Shown here piece after piece: positions 12,324 to 23,072 of a stretch of DNA of 60,000 bases (positions are counted from its first letter, which is position 1; every line of letters starts with the position of its first letter). The stretch covers positions 13,456,001-13,516,000 of the forward strand of contig OU612065.1 in the NCBI GenBank assembly GCA_914767715.1, in the 5' to 3' direction. Under the pieces are notes generated by a model that saw only the letters and a list, made by a program, of their open reading frames with translations, searched no databases and was not told the origin of the DNA. The DNA is from Membranipora membranacea (Eukaryota > Bryozoa > Gymnolaemata > Cheilostomatida > Membraniporidae). A program made the position numbers and the translations under genes.

Positions 12324-14513
12324 ATGTATAAAGTAAAATATCACTTAAATAACAGTGCAAAAACGAAGTGGATTTCAGTCAGGGACCTGACTGGCAGTAC
12401 ACTTAGTCTCCAAAAGAAACGAATGCAGCAAACCAGATTGGACGTGCAGATAAGCAACAGCTCTCAACTCTTTGCATCGCCAACCATTTTCAACCCAGCA
12501 CCGGATGGGAACTGTCAATTTGCAGCCATAGCGTACGCTATTCAACAGTTAGGAATATACCGTTCGGCGGACACACTCAGAAGTGAGGTTATTGAATATC
12601 TCATGAGAAACAGGTATGTCGGAATCCAAAACAGCGTGTTGTGGACTGAAGCAATTGGGGATGATGAAAACGAATACATCACATGGATGAGCCAAAATGC
12701 AGAATTTGGCGACCATCTAACGCTCCAGGTAGCTGCAGAAATCTTCAATGTGCAGATACTCATTGATCAACATGGAACAACAATACTAACACCATGTGGA
12801 AGCACAGCATTTAATAGAGCGCTTCCCACGATAGTACTTGGCCATCAAGACGAGACGGGAGGTACCCATTATGTAGTCCTTAGGAATGACATGAGGGACA
12901 TACATCAACTCGTTGAGAGGTCAAGGCAGATTACAACAGATTCCACAAGACCCTCCCCTACAACCAGGTATTTAATTTTGTTTCCATTGGTTCATTCTAA
13001 TCGCATGATCATTAATGCTCAAACCCAAACATAGTAAAACTTATTTCGTGCAAGCCACAATGACTCAATTATACAGTATAAACGGCATGTGATACAATGA
13101 GTAGTGGACAGGAGACAAACTAGGGATGCTTCCTGGCGTACAGATAACTTCAATGACCTATATGAATATGTTGCAAAATTAAGACTGTGTAAACCGGGGC
13201 AGTGATAGAACCAATGATAAAATGTTCTCTTTCTTTGAATGGTTGTAGCGCCAGTACATCAGAAGCAACAGACATTCACTTCAATCATACAATTATCGAG
13301 TCTAACAGCAGCCGCATTAAAGCACAGAATTCAGCATTTAATATCAGGTAAGGCCTAAATACATGGAAGGATAACTCCTATTGTCGCTTCCAGCTTTCAG
13401 GTTCAAAATCTTGGTAGGTTTTCCTTGCTAAGTCAAAATAACCGTGAATAAATAAATTCATCAAGCTCGGTATAGGAGCTTGAAAATATGGTAAGCTGCG
13501 TGGCCCCTGAAAACATACTTATCAAAGACAAAGAGCAAAGTAAAGACTATTTATTCTGACCGCCATTGCCTATATATTGTTGATATGTGTTTCTTGATCA
13601 AGGGCAAAGATGCATTACGTTCTTGATAACATGTATTTTGATTTCTACCATTGTAGTACCAGCACTGTAGAAGTGAAGCGAGAACCAACCTGTCTGCCAA
13701 AGACCACTGACAGTGATAGGGAAACTCAATCATCAAAGGAGTCAGCTGAGGAATGGTATTTAAATGGCACTATTCATTTACAATATCTATACCCAATCCA
13801 CTTGACGTTATATTGCTACTTTTAAAATTACCATCAGGGAAATAAGAAGATATATAGTAGGAAGTGACATATTTTGTATGTATGTGCTTCATCATTGTGA
13901 ATAGGGTTATAAGAATGCATTTCACTTGGAGGGAGATTTATACCGATCTGATTTCGATATGAAAGTGTGATTCATCTTTTCTGTCTAATATTTTATAGGT
14001 TCCCACTTCATATCAATGAACTGCCTCTACTAGTGATTATGCTCCTACTTCAGCTATGTTCCGTCGATCTCAGAAGTCTGACAAGGATACGGAGTGTGTG
14101 TCGGCTGTTGCGTGATTTAGCCCTCAACATGCGCCGAAAGCCTCGTTGCAAGTTTTCCGACTTGAAATGTGCTGATATTGAGCGCATATTCCGGTATGCT
14201 GCCAGAGGCAGCATATATGATTTCCTCAATATAGAGACCGTCTTTGGAACTCAATTTCCTGTGTGTGTATGAATCCCGTAAATCATGCCCACAGGTATAT
14301 TTCAATCTAATGGATGAGAGAGCGCTGAAGTTGGAACTAAACCCAGTGATCGGTGTTAGAACGATCATGCAACATTGTGGAAGAGGCAGTGGAGTGGGGA
14401 TAGAATTGCGAGAAATTTTGCAGGGCTACGGCACTGGCTGGATAAACGGTTACATTACTTTGGAGAAACTAAGATTCGGGTGGTATCGAGTCATAAACAT
14501 ACACTGGAAATGA
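12324..14513 (+). CDS. OTU-family protease with F-box-like C-terminal part, transposon-encoded
   Basis: Five exons join in phase: 12324-12967, 13249-13347, 13657-13755, 13999-14260 and 14295-14513, each with AG/GT borders, giving about 440 residues. Residues 58-187 of the first exon form an OTU cysteine protease domain: catalytic DGNC (Cys 64), a GDHLTLQVAAEIF block, and the catalytic His in GGTHYVVL (His 182). OTU enzymes remove ubiquitin or related proteins. Exons 2-3 are a polar linker. Exon 4 reads INELPLLVIMLLLQL, then VDLRSLTRIRSVCRLLRDLA, which fits an F-box. The last exon is unrecognised. An AATAAA lies at 14824. The frame before 12324 is closed by one TGA from the integrase, so this was probably the C-terminal part of a single integrase-OTU-F-box protein. 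Whether the start at 12324 is used is unknown. Confidence 0.65.
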
Positions 14514-14843
14514 TTAATCAAATTAAATCCGATGTATGTTTGTTCCCTGATTGGATACTACACAGTTAGCTTTCTTACTTCAATCATTATATCATGTTGT
14601 GTGCTTGTGTGTATTAAACTGTAGATTATTTATTAGTAGTACTAACTTTCTGTTCATCTTTTAAAATAGAAGTCAGGTCATAGGTCTCATACATCATGTA
14701 GCATTTATTTTCATACTCTTATTACTGTTCCATAATCAAAAATTATGTCTTAAATTTCTGTACTGGCCTGTCCAACACTTACTCGTCTATATTCCTGTAC
14801 TTTATTAGCAGCAGTCTTATGTCAATAAAGCTACAATGTACAT

Positions 14844-14872
14844 ATGTATATATATATATATATATATATAAA
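14844..14872. repeat. TA dinucleotide microsatellite
   Basis: A run of alternating T and A lies just after the poly(A) signal of the transposon gene. Confidence 0.85.
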
Positions 14873-15547
14873 ATATTAGATGAATTTATAGTCTATTTAT
14901 AGTCTTGGGTAGTGCTGTCTGGTGGGCTGCCAGCACATAATGTTCATTCTATTCCAAAATCATCAGGTTTGTCACCGCTTACCCTTGACACCAAGGACAT
15001 GCGCAGAGATAGCTAGGAAATGTATAGGTTCCATTGCTTGATTGAAAACTATTGCAAGCATTCGCAAAATTAATGTTATGGTTAATGAGCAGTATATAAA
15101 AAAGTACTGTGGAGACTTTTTGCCTTACCACGACCATGATAAAAAATTGTGGGCATATTAGCTCATCACTAAAACTCAAGTTGTGCTTCATCCACTGACA
15201 GTGGGTAGTGTAAGTTTGATCAGCTTTGTCTTCCTTGCACTAAGCCTATATCCATGTTATTCCAACACATTCCAAACAAATCTGGTTATTTTCACACCGG
15301 CTTATGATACAAATCAATAAGTTTATAACTAGAGTGAGTTAGGCCTATAACTCATAACCTTTTCCTCCGGTCCATTGCGGTGCTACAAACTAGGTGTGCT
15401 CCACTGCAGGTCAAGAGTTTTATTGAAAGCTAGGAAAGAAAAATGGCCCTCTAGCTGCTGAATAGGTATGGTGAAAAATGATTACATTGATGGATGAATG
15501 ATGGATTGATTTTCATAGGATTTAAATTTTTAGCCATTTACAATTAC

Positions 15548-15964
15548 GTTGTCTCCCCTATGCAACTCAAACGGATGGATTTTCATATGATTTAAAGCCC
15601 TATTATGGCAATTTGGAGTACACAAAAAAACACCAAAAGGCGCATATAACACAGTTATAGCGCTGTCAGATGATCTTACCTCTCTATTCTCCAATACAAT
15701 TAACGGCGAATAAAATTATTACATTTGAGGGAAGAGATTATTACACTTGTGGGTGATTTTTTTATTACATTTGAGGGAAGAGATTTTTACACTTGTGGGT
15801 GAAGCATTTTATTATACTTGAGGTAAGAAGTTATTACACTTGTGGTTGGTTATTACATTTGTGGGTGTTATTACAAGTTTTGAAAATTATTACACTTGTG
15901 GGTGTAACAGTGGTTGATAGTGGACATTGGCAAAGTAAAGACATGTAAGTCCCAGGGGCCCATG
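15548..15964 (-). repeat. Right terminal inverted repeat with subterminal array
   Basis: This is the intact partner of the left end. Bases 15716-15907 hold about nine units of the form TTACAYTTGWGGG, alternating a TTTGAGGGAAGAG type with a CTTGTGGGTG type. The last 49 bases are the outer terminus ending GGGGCCCATG. The order and spacing mirror the left end. Confidence 0.85.
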
Positions 15965-15972
15965 GTTAGAAG
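15965..15972 (+). repeat. Right target-site duplication GTTAGAAG
   Basis: It is identical to 8586-8593 and is followed by GTTCCAAACC, the continuation of the LINE frame. Confidence 0.9.
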
Positions 15973-16141
15973 GTTCCAAACCTGACATAATCATCGCCAT
16001 TGAAACCTGGCTAACCATAAACATCACCAATAATGAACTAGAAATGCCACAATATTCCATCTACAGGAAAGATAGAACCACAGGCATAGGTGGCGGAGTC
16101 CTCATCGCTCCCTGGTCAATCATCACCAGTGACTCAGGCTT
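15973..16141 (+). pseudogene. LINE ORF, 3' part: endonuclease core
   Basis: In frame with 8593 once the insertion is removed, this reads GSKPDIIIAIETWL and then YRKDRTTGIGGGVLIA. Both are conserved motifs of the apurinic/apyrimidinic endonuclease of CR1/L2-type LINEs, including the catalytic Glu in ETWL and the arginine-aspartate block before GGGV. The match stops near 16141. No reverse transcriptase follows on this strand, so the LINE is truncated. Confidence 0.85.
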
Positions 16142-16226
16142 TAGGAAAAAGACCCAACCAATGAAGGACTAGGAGTTCATTGACCCAACCAAGGAGGAGT
16201 AAAAGAATGGGCTCTTAGCAGCAGGG

Positions 16227-16315
16227 AGGGTGGGATTGACATGCCTTTACTTTGGGTGGTTTATACTGGACATTGGCAAAATAAACACATTTATTATGTG
16301 AGATCCAGGGGCCCA
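16227..16315. repeat. Detached relative of the 7.4-kb transposon end
   Basis: On the minus strand this reads TGGGCCCCTGGATCTCACAT, later TTTGCCAATGTCCAGTAT and AAACCACCC. The outer terminus at 8596-8650 shows the same blocks in the same order with a few substitutions and a small insertion. It is probably the end of a second related element that inserted near the LINE and was later deleted. Confidence 0.6.
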
Positions 16316-16872
16316 GACAGTGTGTAAAAAAAGGTACTGGCAAAAATGTCATATATTATATATATTTATGAATGTGGATTTAACTTTGTCCTATCTTTTT
16401 CTTGATAATATGCTATTAATAAGCATTAAGTAATGAAACTATTGAAAGTCATACAATGAGACAGTTTACTTACCACCCCTACCAATCACCAAGGCAAGGT
16501 ACAAGGAAATGTCCGACATTTTATGCAATCAACAGCAATAATCTAATTTCAAAATAAAGGAAATTTGTGCTCCATCTGTGACCTTGAAATAGCTGACTTT
16601 CAAACAAAGCTCTATTGCGGGCTGCCTGAATCCCCCCAAGGTGATGCTCTAGGAAAGTGAGGCTAAATGTTAGTCCTTTTAATCACGAGCATAGGCAAAA
16701 ATAATGAATGATGAAAATTGTTCAGTAGATGGTGTGTGGTTTACTCACACATGCTCAACTCTGCCAAGAATAGCTGACAACTCAATAAGCTGACATTATT
16801 AATTCAGAGAAACCTATTCTGGGAATAGGCTGCTTGGGGCATCCAGATATTTGCTAGTATTAATCATCATAG
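16316..16872. other. Non-coding spacer between element remnants
   Basis: No open frame, domain or repeat boundary is evident in this 557-bp stretch. Confidence 0.5.
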
Positions 16873-17845
16873 GTCTGTTTGTTTGTTTTGTTTGTTTGTT
16901 TAATTTATACTCTTTGTCCAAAGATGTTTACATCGAGATAAAAAGCTCCCTTGGAGAGAGAAAATAATAAATAATAAATTGTTGTAAAAACAGAAACAAT
17001 TTAAACTTGTTAGGCTAGATAGTCTTTGTTTTTTTAAGATTGCCTTGCTACATTTCACAGTTCGTGACCGTTTTATATACACATCAGTTTGACACTTTCT
17101 TACAGATCTCTGTGGTCTTACGTTGGTTTTGTTATTAAGGCGGTTTCTCAGCAGATGTTCTGGATTATTGACGATTCTCAGCACATAGGTTGAGCATACG
17201 TCATGGAGTAAATCGCAAAGTGGTGTTAACTTAGCAGCGTTGAGTCTATCGATATAATGTTCAAGGTCATTGAAAATTATTCGCAGTGCTAGTTTCTGGA
17301 TCTTTTCCAGCTCGTTCCTGAGATCAGGGAGATAGTCTGCTAAGAAAGGAAACCAAGCTGGAGCTGAGTAGGTTATTGTTGGCAGTATTTGGGCTCTGTA
17401 CATCATCACAAGTGTTTCTGTGTTAACCCCAGATTGTTTCAGTACTAACAATCCGTGGATTTTACGGTTTGCAGCCTTTCGTACCTCGGACACATGTTCG
17501 CTGAATGTAAGGTGGCTATCAAGTGTCACGCCTAGTAATTTTGTACTTGAGACGTTAGTGACGGTCTGGTTGGTGTTCATAACGAGTTCAGAGTTCATGT
17601 TTAGAGACTTTCTGAGGGATACATTGAGCGACTTGGTTTTTTGGACATTAAGACGCATCTTATTCCGATTAGCCCAATCACTGAACTCTCTGATTAGTTG
17701 TTGTCCGACTTCAGGAGGTACAAAGTCGACTTCTGATCGAGTGCAGCTAGTGGTCTCAGTAGTGGATTTCTTCAGCGGGTAGTAGGTAGTCGTATCATCT
17801 GCGTATTTGATGGTGGCGCCTTGTGAGAAGGCAAGCTACAAGTAT
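16873..17845 (-). pseudogene. 5'-truncated LINE, reverse transcriptase C-terminus
   Basis: The minus-strand frame begins inside a reverse transcriptase at the catalytic YADD box (IKYADDTTTYYPL, near 17800) and runs through MRLNVQKTKSLNVS, LLGVTLDSHLTF and YSAPAW, standard blocks of the C-terminal RT region of CR1/L2-like elements. The frame stops at about 16900. The end is followed by a TTTG-rich run on the plus strand (CAAA repeats on the coding strand, about 16873-16900), a typical short-repeat 3' tail. The 5' boundary near 17845 is abrupt, as expected for incomplete reverse transcription. About 300 codons are open without a stop, so the insertion may be young. Confidence 0.85.
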
Positions 17846-18528
17846 AAGCAAAGAGTTAAAGAGGACCCCTTGGTATAAACTGCAGTAGTAAAGAAGGACA
17901 TCAGTAATTTACTAATTAATATGCAAAATATTCTAAAATTATTTACAATACAATCAATAAGACAAGTATTCCACATTACTTCCACTCCAGTCTGATAATT
18001 GAACCAATGTAGGAGAATGATGGATGAGGGAATTCATTGATTGAGCCAGTCTAAGTACTCATGGACCAGGATCCTTGGACCAATGAACTAAACCTTTAGT
18101 TCATTGTTTATTCAGGTTTAGTTCATTGCTTGGACTCGACACCATTATACCCTCCAGGCTTAGATAGTCTAGGAGCATACATGCAGGCTGTACTGCACTC
18201 CCTGCAACATTCCATTGCCTTGGCTGAATATGTTAGAGGCAAGCTTGCGGGCTGACTTGTCTTGGGAATATATTGATGTAAAGATCCATTCTTATTTTTT
18301 ATCATCATATAACTTCCAATACTGTTACCTCATAGTGTGCAACACCGACATGGTAACCATTCCTTCTTTTGCCACTTGACTTATGTCACCTCCAAAGACC
18401 ATTGTTTTATCTTTTTCAGTGGGTCTTCTCCGTCTTTTCCTTGTCTTCAGCTTTGATTGGTTGGTCGGAAAGGAATTGCACGTCTCCCACAATACTAGGT
18501 CAACTGTCTTCCTGGGTGTCTTATGTTA
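17846..18528. other. Spacer without identified features
   Basis: Short open frames on both strands look like chance. No recognisable domain or repeat is seen. Confidence 0.45.
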
Positions 18529-18536
18529 CACTACTA

Positions 18537-19063
18537 CATGGGTGCCCAACCTATGGCTCATGAGCCACCTCGGCTCATTTTGGCTTTTTGGGTGGCTCAT
18601 TTTAATATTTGCAAATTTCACGAGCTTTTTGGCGCGAATTTCATGCATTCAATTTGTGCATGTACAATGTACATTAAATGTATGTATAGTGTATACAAGT
18701 TCATTGTACTGGGTGCCTGCATTGTTTATATGTGTGTAGAATTGTCTTCTTGCAGACTTGCCAACCTAAATTTTCCAAAGTGCTTATAAAAATTTGCAAA
18801 ATGCTTAAAATGCTTACAAAACTCCAGGGCGCCTCATATGACCAGAAATTGCCTCAACAAAATTTTCGCGCTACGCGCATTTTCTCACACAATGACTTTG
18901 CTTTGGTAATTTTGCCAGCACTTATACATGAATGAATATGATATATATATATATATTCACTGACTGTTTCCATGTTGTCTACAGGTGACGCGGCGTGGTC
19001 AGCTCATTTGGTGTGATTGATTTTTTAAATGGCTCATGTGAGAGAAAAGGTTGGGCACCCCTG
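18537..19063. mobile_element. 527-bp non-autonomous hAT-type element
   Basis: The left end CATGGGTGCCCAACCTATGGCTC and the right end reading GGTTGGGCACCCCTG are inverse copies with slight divergence. They match the CAGGGGTGCCCAAC consensus I know for hAT elements. The eight bases CACTACTA stand on both sides (18529-18536 and 19064-19071), the target-duplication length expected for hAT. The interior has no transposase and includes a 20-bp TA run near 18940-18957. Confidence 0.85.
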
Positions 19064-19199
19064 CACTACTACTTACTTGCTACTTGCAGATTGATCGTCA
19101 ACTTCTTTGTAGAATGTATCAGCGATATGGCAAAACCGTCTCTCCATTTATCATTCCAGTTCGTCAACAGTAGGTCATAGGTCAGTACCACTCGCCTTC

Positions 19200-19790
19200 T
19201 TAGCCAGCCATTGCAGGTTCTACCAGGAGGGTGTTTCCAGGTGGTAGGTTGTTCCATAGCTTAGCTGAGCTGATAAAGAAGATGTTTTGATGGAACATAG
19301 TCCTGCAATGAGGACTCAGGTACTGCAAGTGGTGTCTGCGAGAGAAGCCCATAGTTGGTCTGTGGGGAGTCAGGTAGTCGCTGATGTCAGTTGCGACTTC
19401 TCCATAGTGCATGGCTCTGAACATGCCGAGTCTGCGAAACTCACACCTCATTTCTAGTTGTTCCCATTCTAGGCAATTCATCATTTTGGTGGTATTTGTA
19501 GTGTTGTTTGTTCGTTTGATGTTACAGGCTGACCTGATGTTACAGGCTGACCTGGCTGCTCGTCTTTGTACAGCTTCTAGTTGTTTGACTTGTGTGGAGA
19601 AGATACCGTCTCCCCTTGCGCATGAGTACTCAGGGTTGGGCGTAGGAGCTGTTTGTACGCTTTGTCGCGTAAATGAGGGAGGGCAGGTGGTAAGGTTCTG
19701 CGGATGTAACCGAGCCTACTAGAGGCTTTCCAACAATATAGTTGGTATTTTTGGTCCATCGTCCATCCTAGTGTATCTTATATCGGGCAA
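19200..19790 (-). pseudogene. Truncated LINE, extreme C-terminus
   Basis: Minus-strand frames read SSRLGYIRRTLPPALPHLRD, then MNCLEWEQLEMRCEFRRLGM, then FFISSAKLWNNLPP near the stop. These are the usual last blocks of the reverse-transcriptase ORF of CR1/L2-like LINEs. The pieces lie in two frames (about 19577-19790 and 19200-19484), so there is at least one frameshift. The family differs from the copy at 16873-17845. Confidence 0.75.
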
Positions 19791-20271
19791 GGGTGGCGCG
19801 GGATCTGTACTTCAGCGAACAGGAAGACAAGAGTTACATCAAACTTTTATGCTGACCAACAAATTAACTTAACTTATTTATTTCAAGGAGTACTGCTCTA
19901 TCCTTCATTGTTGCTTTGACATGCAGACCATTGTTTCGGCCAAAACTCCTATGCTGCCGAGGCTGACATGGTTTTCCTCATGGTGAATATCAGCCTTATC
20001 TGAAAGTAGGAGTTGATGAGAAATTGTGGTTAATCAACTTTGTGAGAATACAGCAAGGGCCTACCTATTAGTGGAAATTCATTCTCCCAGAAACCTAATC
20101 TACCTTTCATCATTTTCACATTGTTATCACCTTATTTGCAGAAGCAAGGCTTGTCGTGAGATAAGGTCTACTCAGCTCACATGGCTGAGAACGCCCTCAC
20201 ACCTCAGTGTTATTGCCTGTCAAGCTGTCTCCACTGCACTCAATTAATATTTTGTCTTTTGCAGTTTTAGT

Positions 20272-23072
20272 ATGAATGATCGTCCAGGACTCGGCATAGA
20301 AGGGCTGTATAGTGTGATATACTGGGCCTTATGCCTAGTCTTTGTTGTACCCCCTCGAGAGGTCTCATCAGCTGGAGTGACAATACAAAACATCTTCGCT
20401 CGTTTTCTTGGAGATGTTACAGTTGACTTTGTAAAATATCACATCAGAAGATCTTGTATGACACTCATAGTCCACTCATTATTGCCATTAGGTGAGTTAC
20501 ATTGTAATATAGTTCTTCAGATCTGTCTGGATAATTTGATAAATGTCTCAAAATCAAAATTAAATTTAATGTCAATCAAGGTACCCATAAAACAGAGCAG
20601 GACGCCCATACGTGTTTGAGAAAAAAGAGACCAATTTGAGCGTTTGTTTTCTAGATGAATCTAACCTAGAGTTTTTTTTAACTCAGTACTCGAACCTTCA
20701 TAGTGACCTGCTTTGACCTCAATGTTTGTAGAAATCCTTGTCTGATGCTTAGCAACACATTTAATCAGCTTGGTTTTGCATCATTTGTTTTTTTAAATGC
20801 AGTAATTATTCATAAAGTCTATTGTGTGGTACTTGTACACCATTATTTTTTCAATCATGTATCAACTTGTTGTCCAAGTTTCTGTTGTAAGTTCTCTTTA
20901 TTTTTGAAGGTTATATACTCCTTCTCATTAACATATCACCACAAAAGTATTTATGGGGAGTGTTTGACCTACCGTTACTAGCTTCTGTTGGATATGCTGC
21001 TGCACTTGCTCTTCCGATATCTACGGCTGCTTGTGTGTTTGTCTGGTCTCGTAGCAACTGGAAGCACCACCCCATCTCAACCAAACTAAAGCATCTCATG
21101 CCTGGAGGGGCAGAAAATTCTTCCAATTTAGTCTCTGACTCTATAAACATGGAGCTAAGAAGACCTGATCTGTTCACTACAGGACATTATTCGCAAAAGG
21201 TGAGAATCCTAAATCTGGGTTAGAATCGGACACTAATCATGGTCTGCGATAGAGGAATAGAGCCAATGCGTAACACAATCAGCATAGGTATACCCATAGA
21301 GTCATTATATAATAACTCTATCGGCATACCATTAAGATTATTTGCAATATCAAAATCTACATGTGCGTATATACATATTAACATATCCCAACCTTTATAA
21401 ATAATTTACAGGTATATGTCAGTGACACCTGGATTATAAAAGTGGGCACATACAATCTTAACATTGTTCATCAGAGTAATTGTGTGTTAAGCCTGCATGG
21501 TAGTGAGCAGTATGATCTTGCCGAGGAATCTCCACATGGTATCCAGATGTTACAGATTGACGTGAGGCCTGTCGATAAATCACTCCAACCATTCCAGATC
21601 AGGTTAGAAGTACAGGAGTTGCTCTCTGAAAAAAGTGGGGAAATTGCTGACCTGATACAAATACCAAGATACCCTACAGCAGGGAGTTTGGGATATAAAC
21701 TCCCAAACTCCCTACCTACAAGATGAAAAATTTCACGGAACAAAAATTCGCGATTGTCTTCTCTCGACCAAGGTTTCACGGTATAAATGTTTTTTCGGAG
21801 TTGTCCCCTCGCGAGATTGTAAATTGAATCGCTGAGATCTCATCAACAGTTAAATGGTACATGAGGGGACAACTCTCAGAATTTATCATGGAAAAAAGAA
21901 ACCATGGTACAAACATATCGCGAGAAGACAACTTCGCGAAATCGCGAATTATTTATTCTTATGAAACTTTTCATCCTGTAGGGTAGTTGTATCAGGAATT
22001 TGTATATCCTAGTCTACAAATTTGAATTTATAACCTATAAATTTATATGTATGTTTATGGTCAGCATTTATCCCAAGTTCACATAGAAACTAGACGAATG
22101 CTATGTTATTGGAATAAGGCATGGTGTCAATTATATATCACAATTGAATTTTGTGTGGCCTGGAATTTCGTTCTCTCAATTTCCCTAAATAAAACTTCTC
22201 GGCATTCATTATGGAGAGACCCGCAATCAACCTCCATTGCCAACTGAGAACAATAAGGTATTCGCAAGAACAAATTCCATAGGACTGAGTGTGGCGGTTA
22301 ATTGCGCCGACTAGCAATTGATAACTCACAGGGAACGATCAAACTCCTTGGTCGCAGTGAGAACATTCAATCACATCAAACGCAAACCCATTCCGATCAA
22401 ACATGTACATACATTCAATTAATACATTTTTTGTCTCTGCCATATTAGATTGAACTCGGTAGATTATGGGGAGGTAAGAGCTAAACTACAAGCACCATTA
22501 GTGAATGCAAGGGATGTTGTTGTCAGACAGACAGTTGCCGAGAGATTTGTTGACGCGTTCAAAGAAGCCTCCAACATGAATGAAAAGTACATATTCAATC
22601 AAGCAGAGGAAAGATTTGTGAGTACCAAATGGTTCCTTCTATTGTGGTAAAACAACTGTTACGTAATAAGTACAATATCTAATGCCGAATTTTATTTGAT
22701 CACCTTTAGGCCTCAGGGACATAAACATGGGATTTCATTATGAACAGAAGACTGGATTGTGCTTGAGAGTTGTCCCATTTTTGGTGTACCCATCCAACTA
22801 TTTATACCTCACTTCAGGAACTGGAGGCCTGTATAGGCTGCATGCAAGAACAAGCAAATGTAAAATTAGTCAAGTTATGCTCAGAGAGGGATGAGGGGGA
22901 GTGTCAACCATGTCTCTGCAGACCTCTATGGTGCATGGACTGTATGGCCAAGTGGTTCTGTAATCGGCAAGACCAGACTGACACGTCGGCATGGATGGCG
23001 GGCAAAGCCGGATGCCCGATGTGTAGAGCAAAGTTCTGTATACTGGATGTGTGTGTCCTAGAACTATGCTGA
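20272..23072 (+). CDS. TMEM129: TMEM129-like RING E3 ubiquitin ligase of the ER
   Basis: Five exons join in phase: 20272-20491, 20910-21199, 21412-21602, 22449-22617 and 22818-23072, giving 374 residues against about 362 in human. TMEM129 is an ER-membrane E3 ligase used in ER-associated degradation, where it joins Derlin and p97-linked dislocation. Residues 10-26 are hydrophobic, followed by VPPREVSSAGVTIQN and the conserved HSLLPLGY across the first splice. Two more hydrophobic segments follow in exon 2. Exon 5 opens with ELEACIGCMQ and carries an atypical cysteine-only RING (CQPCLCRPLWC, CMAKWFCNRQD, CPMCRAKFCILDVC), as known for this family. The start ATG follows an acceptor-like GCAG nine bases earlier, so a non-coding 5' exon is likely. 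An AATAAA lies at 23515. Confidence 0.95.
21682..21712. repeat. 31-bp hairpin GGGAGTTTGGGA...
   Basis: GGGAGTTTGGGA (21682-21693) and TCCCAAACTCCC (21701-21712) are perfect inverse 12-mers around a 7-base loop. It sits at the left edge of the MITE that follows. Confidence 0.8.
21712..21986. mobile_element. 275-bp foldback MITE in a TMEM129 intron
   Basis: The ends CTACCTACAAGATGAAAAAT and its counterpart reading TTTTCATCCTGTAGGGTAG are inverse copies with a few changes. Further inside, GAGTTGTCCCCTCGCG mirrors GAGGGGACAACTC, and TTCGCGATTGTCTTCTCTCG mirrors CGCGAGAAGACAACTTCGCG, so most of the element folds on itself. It has no coding capacity. The ends resemble those at 7319-7627. Confidence 0.75.

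Larger units (their letters stand above)
8594..15964 (+). mobile_element. 7.37-kb TIR DNA transposon with integrase, OTU and F-box-like coding parts
   Basis: The ends are exact inverse copies beginning CATGGGCCCCTGGGACTT, flanked by the 8-bp duplication GTTAGAAG and sitting inside a LINE frame. The inverted ends are about 410 bp long once a nested foldback element is discounted, and each carries alternating subterminal repeats. Between them lies a decayed gene region (10159-14513) encoding a retroviral-type DDE integrase, an OTU cysteine protease and an F-box-like segment, with a poly(A) signal at 14824. There is no reverse transcriptase, so this is a DNA transposon. Ginger-type transposons are the nearest known group with a Gypsy-like integrase, but as I recall they make 4-bp target duplications. 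An integrase element nested in another transposon is the alternative. The copy has several stops and cannot be autonomous. Confidence 0.85.

Noticed and set aside
8594-15964. Polinton/Maverick identity for the large transposon
   Set aside because: An integrase and a cysteine protease are present, but there is no DNA polymerase B, ATPase or capsid gene, and the duplication is 8 bp rather than 6.
8594-15964. LTR retrotransposon identity for the large transposon
   Set aside because: The ends are inverted rather than direct, and no reverse transcriptase or RNase H is found.
18383-18935. Several overlapping plus-strand frames around 18.4-18.9 kb
   Set aside because: They run into the hAT MITE and have no domain.
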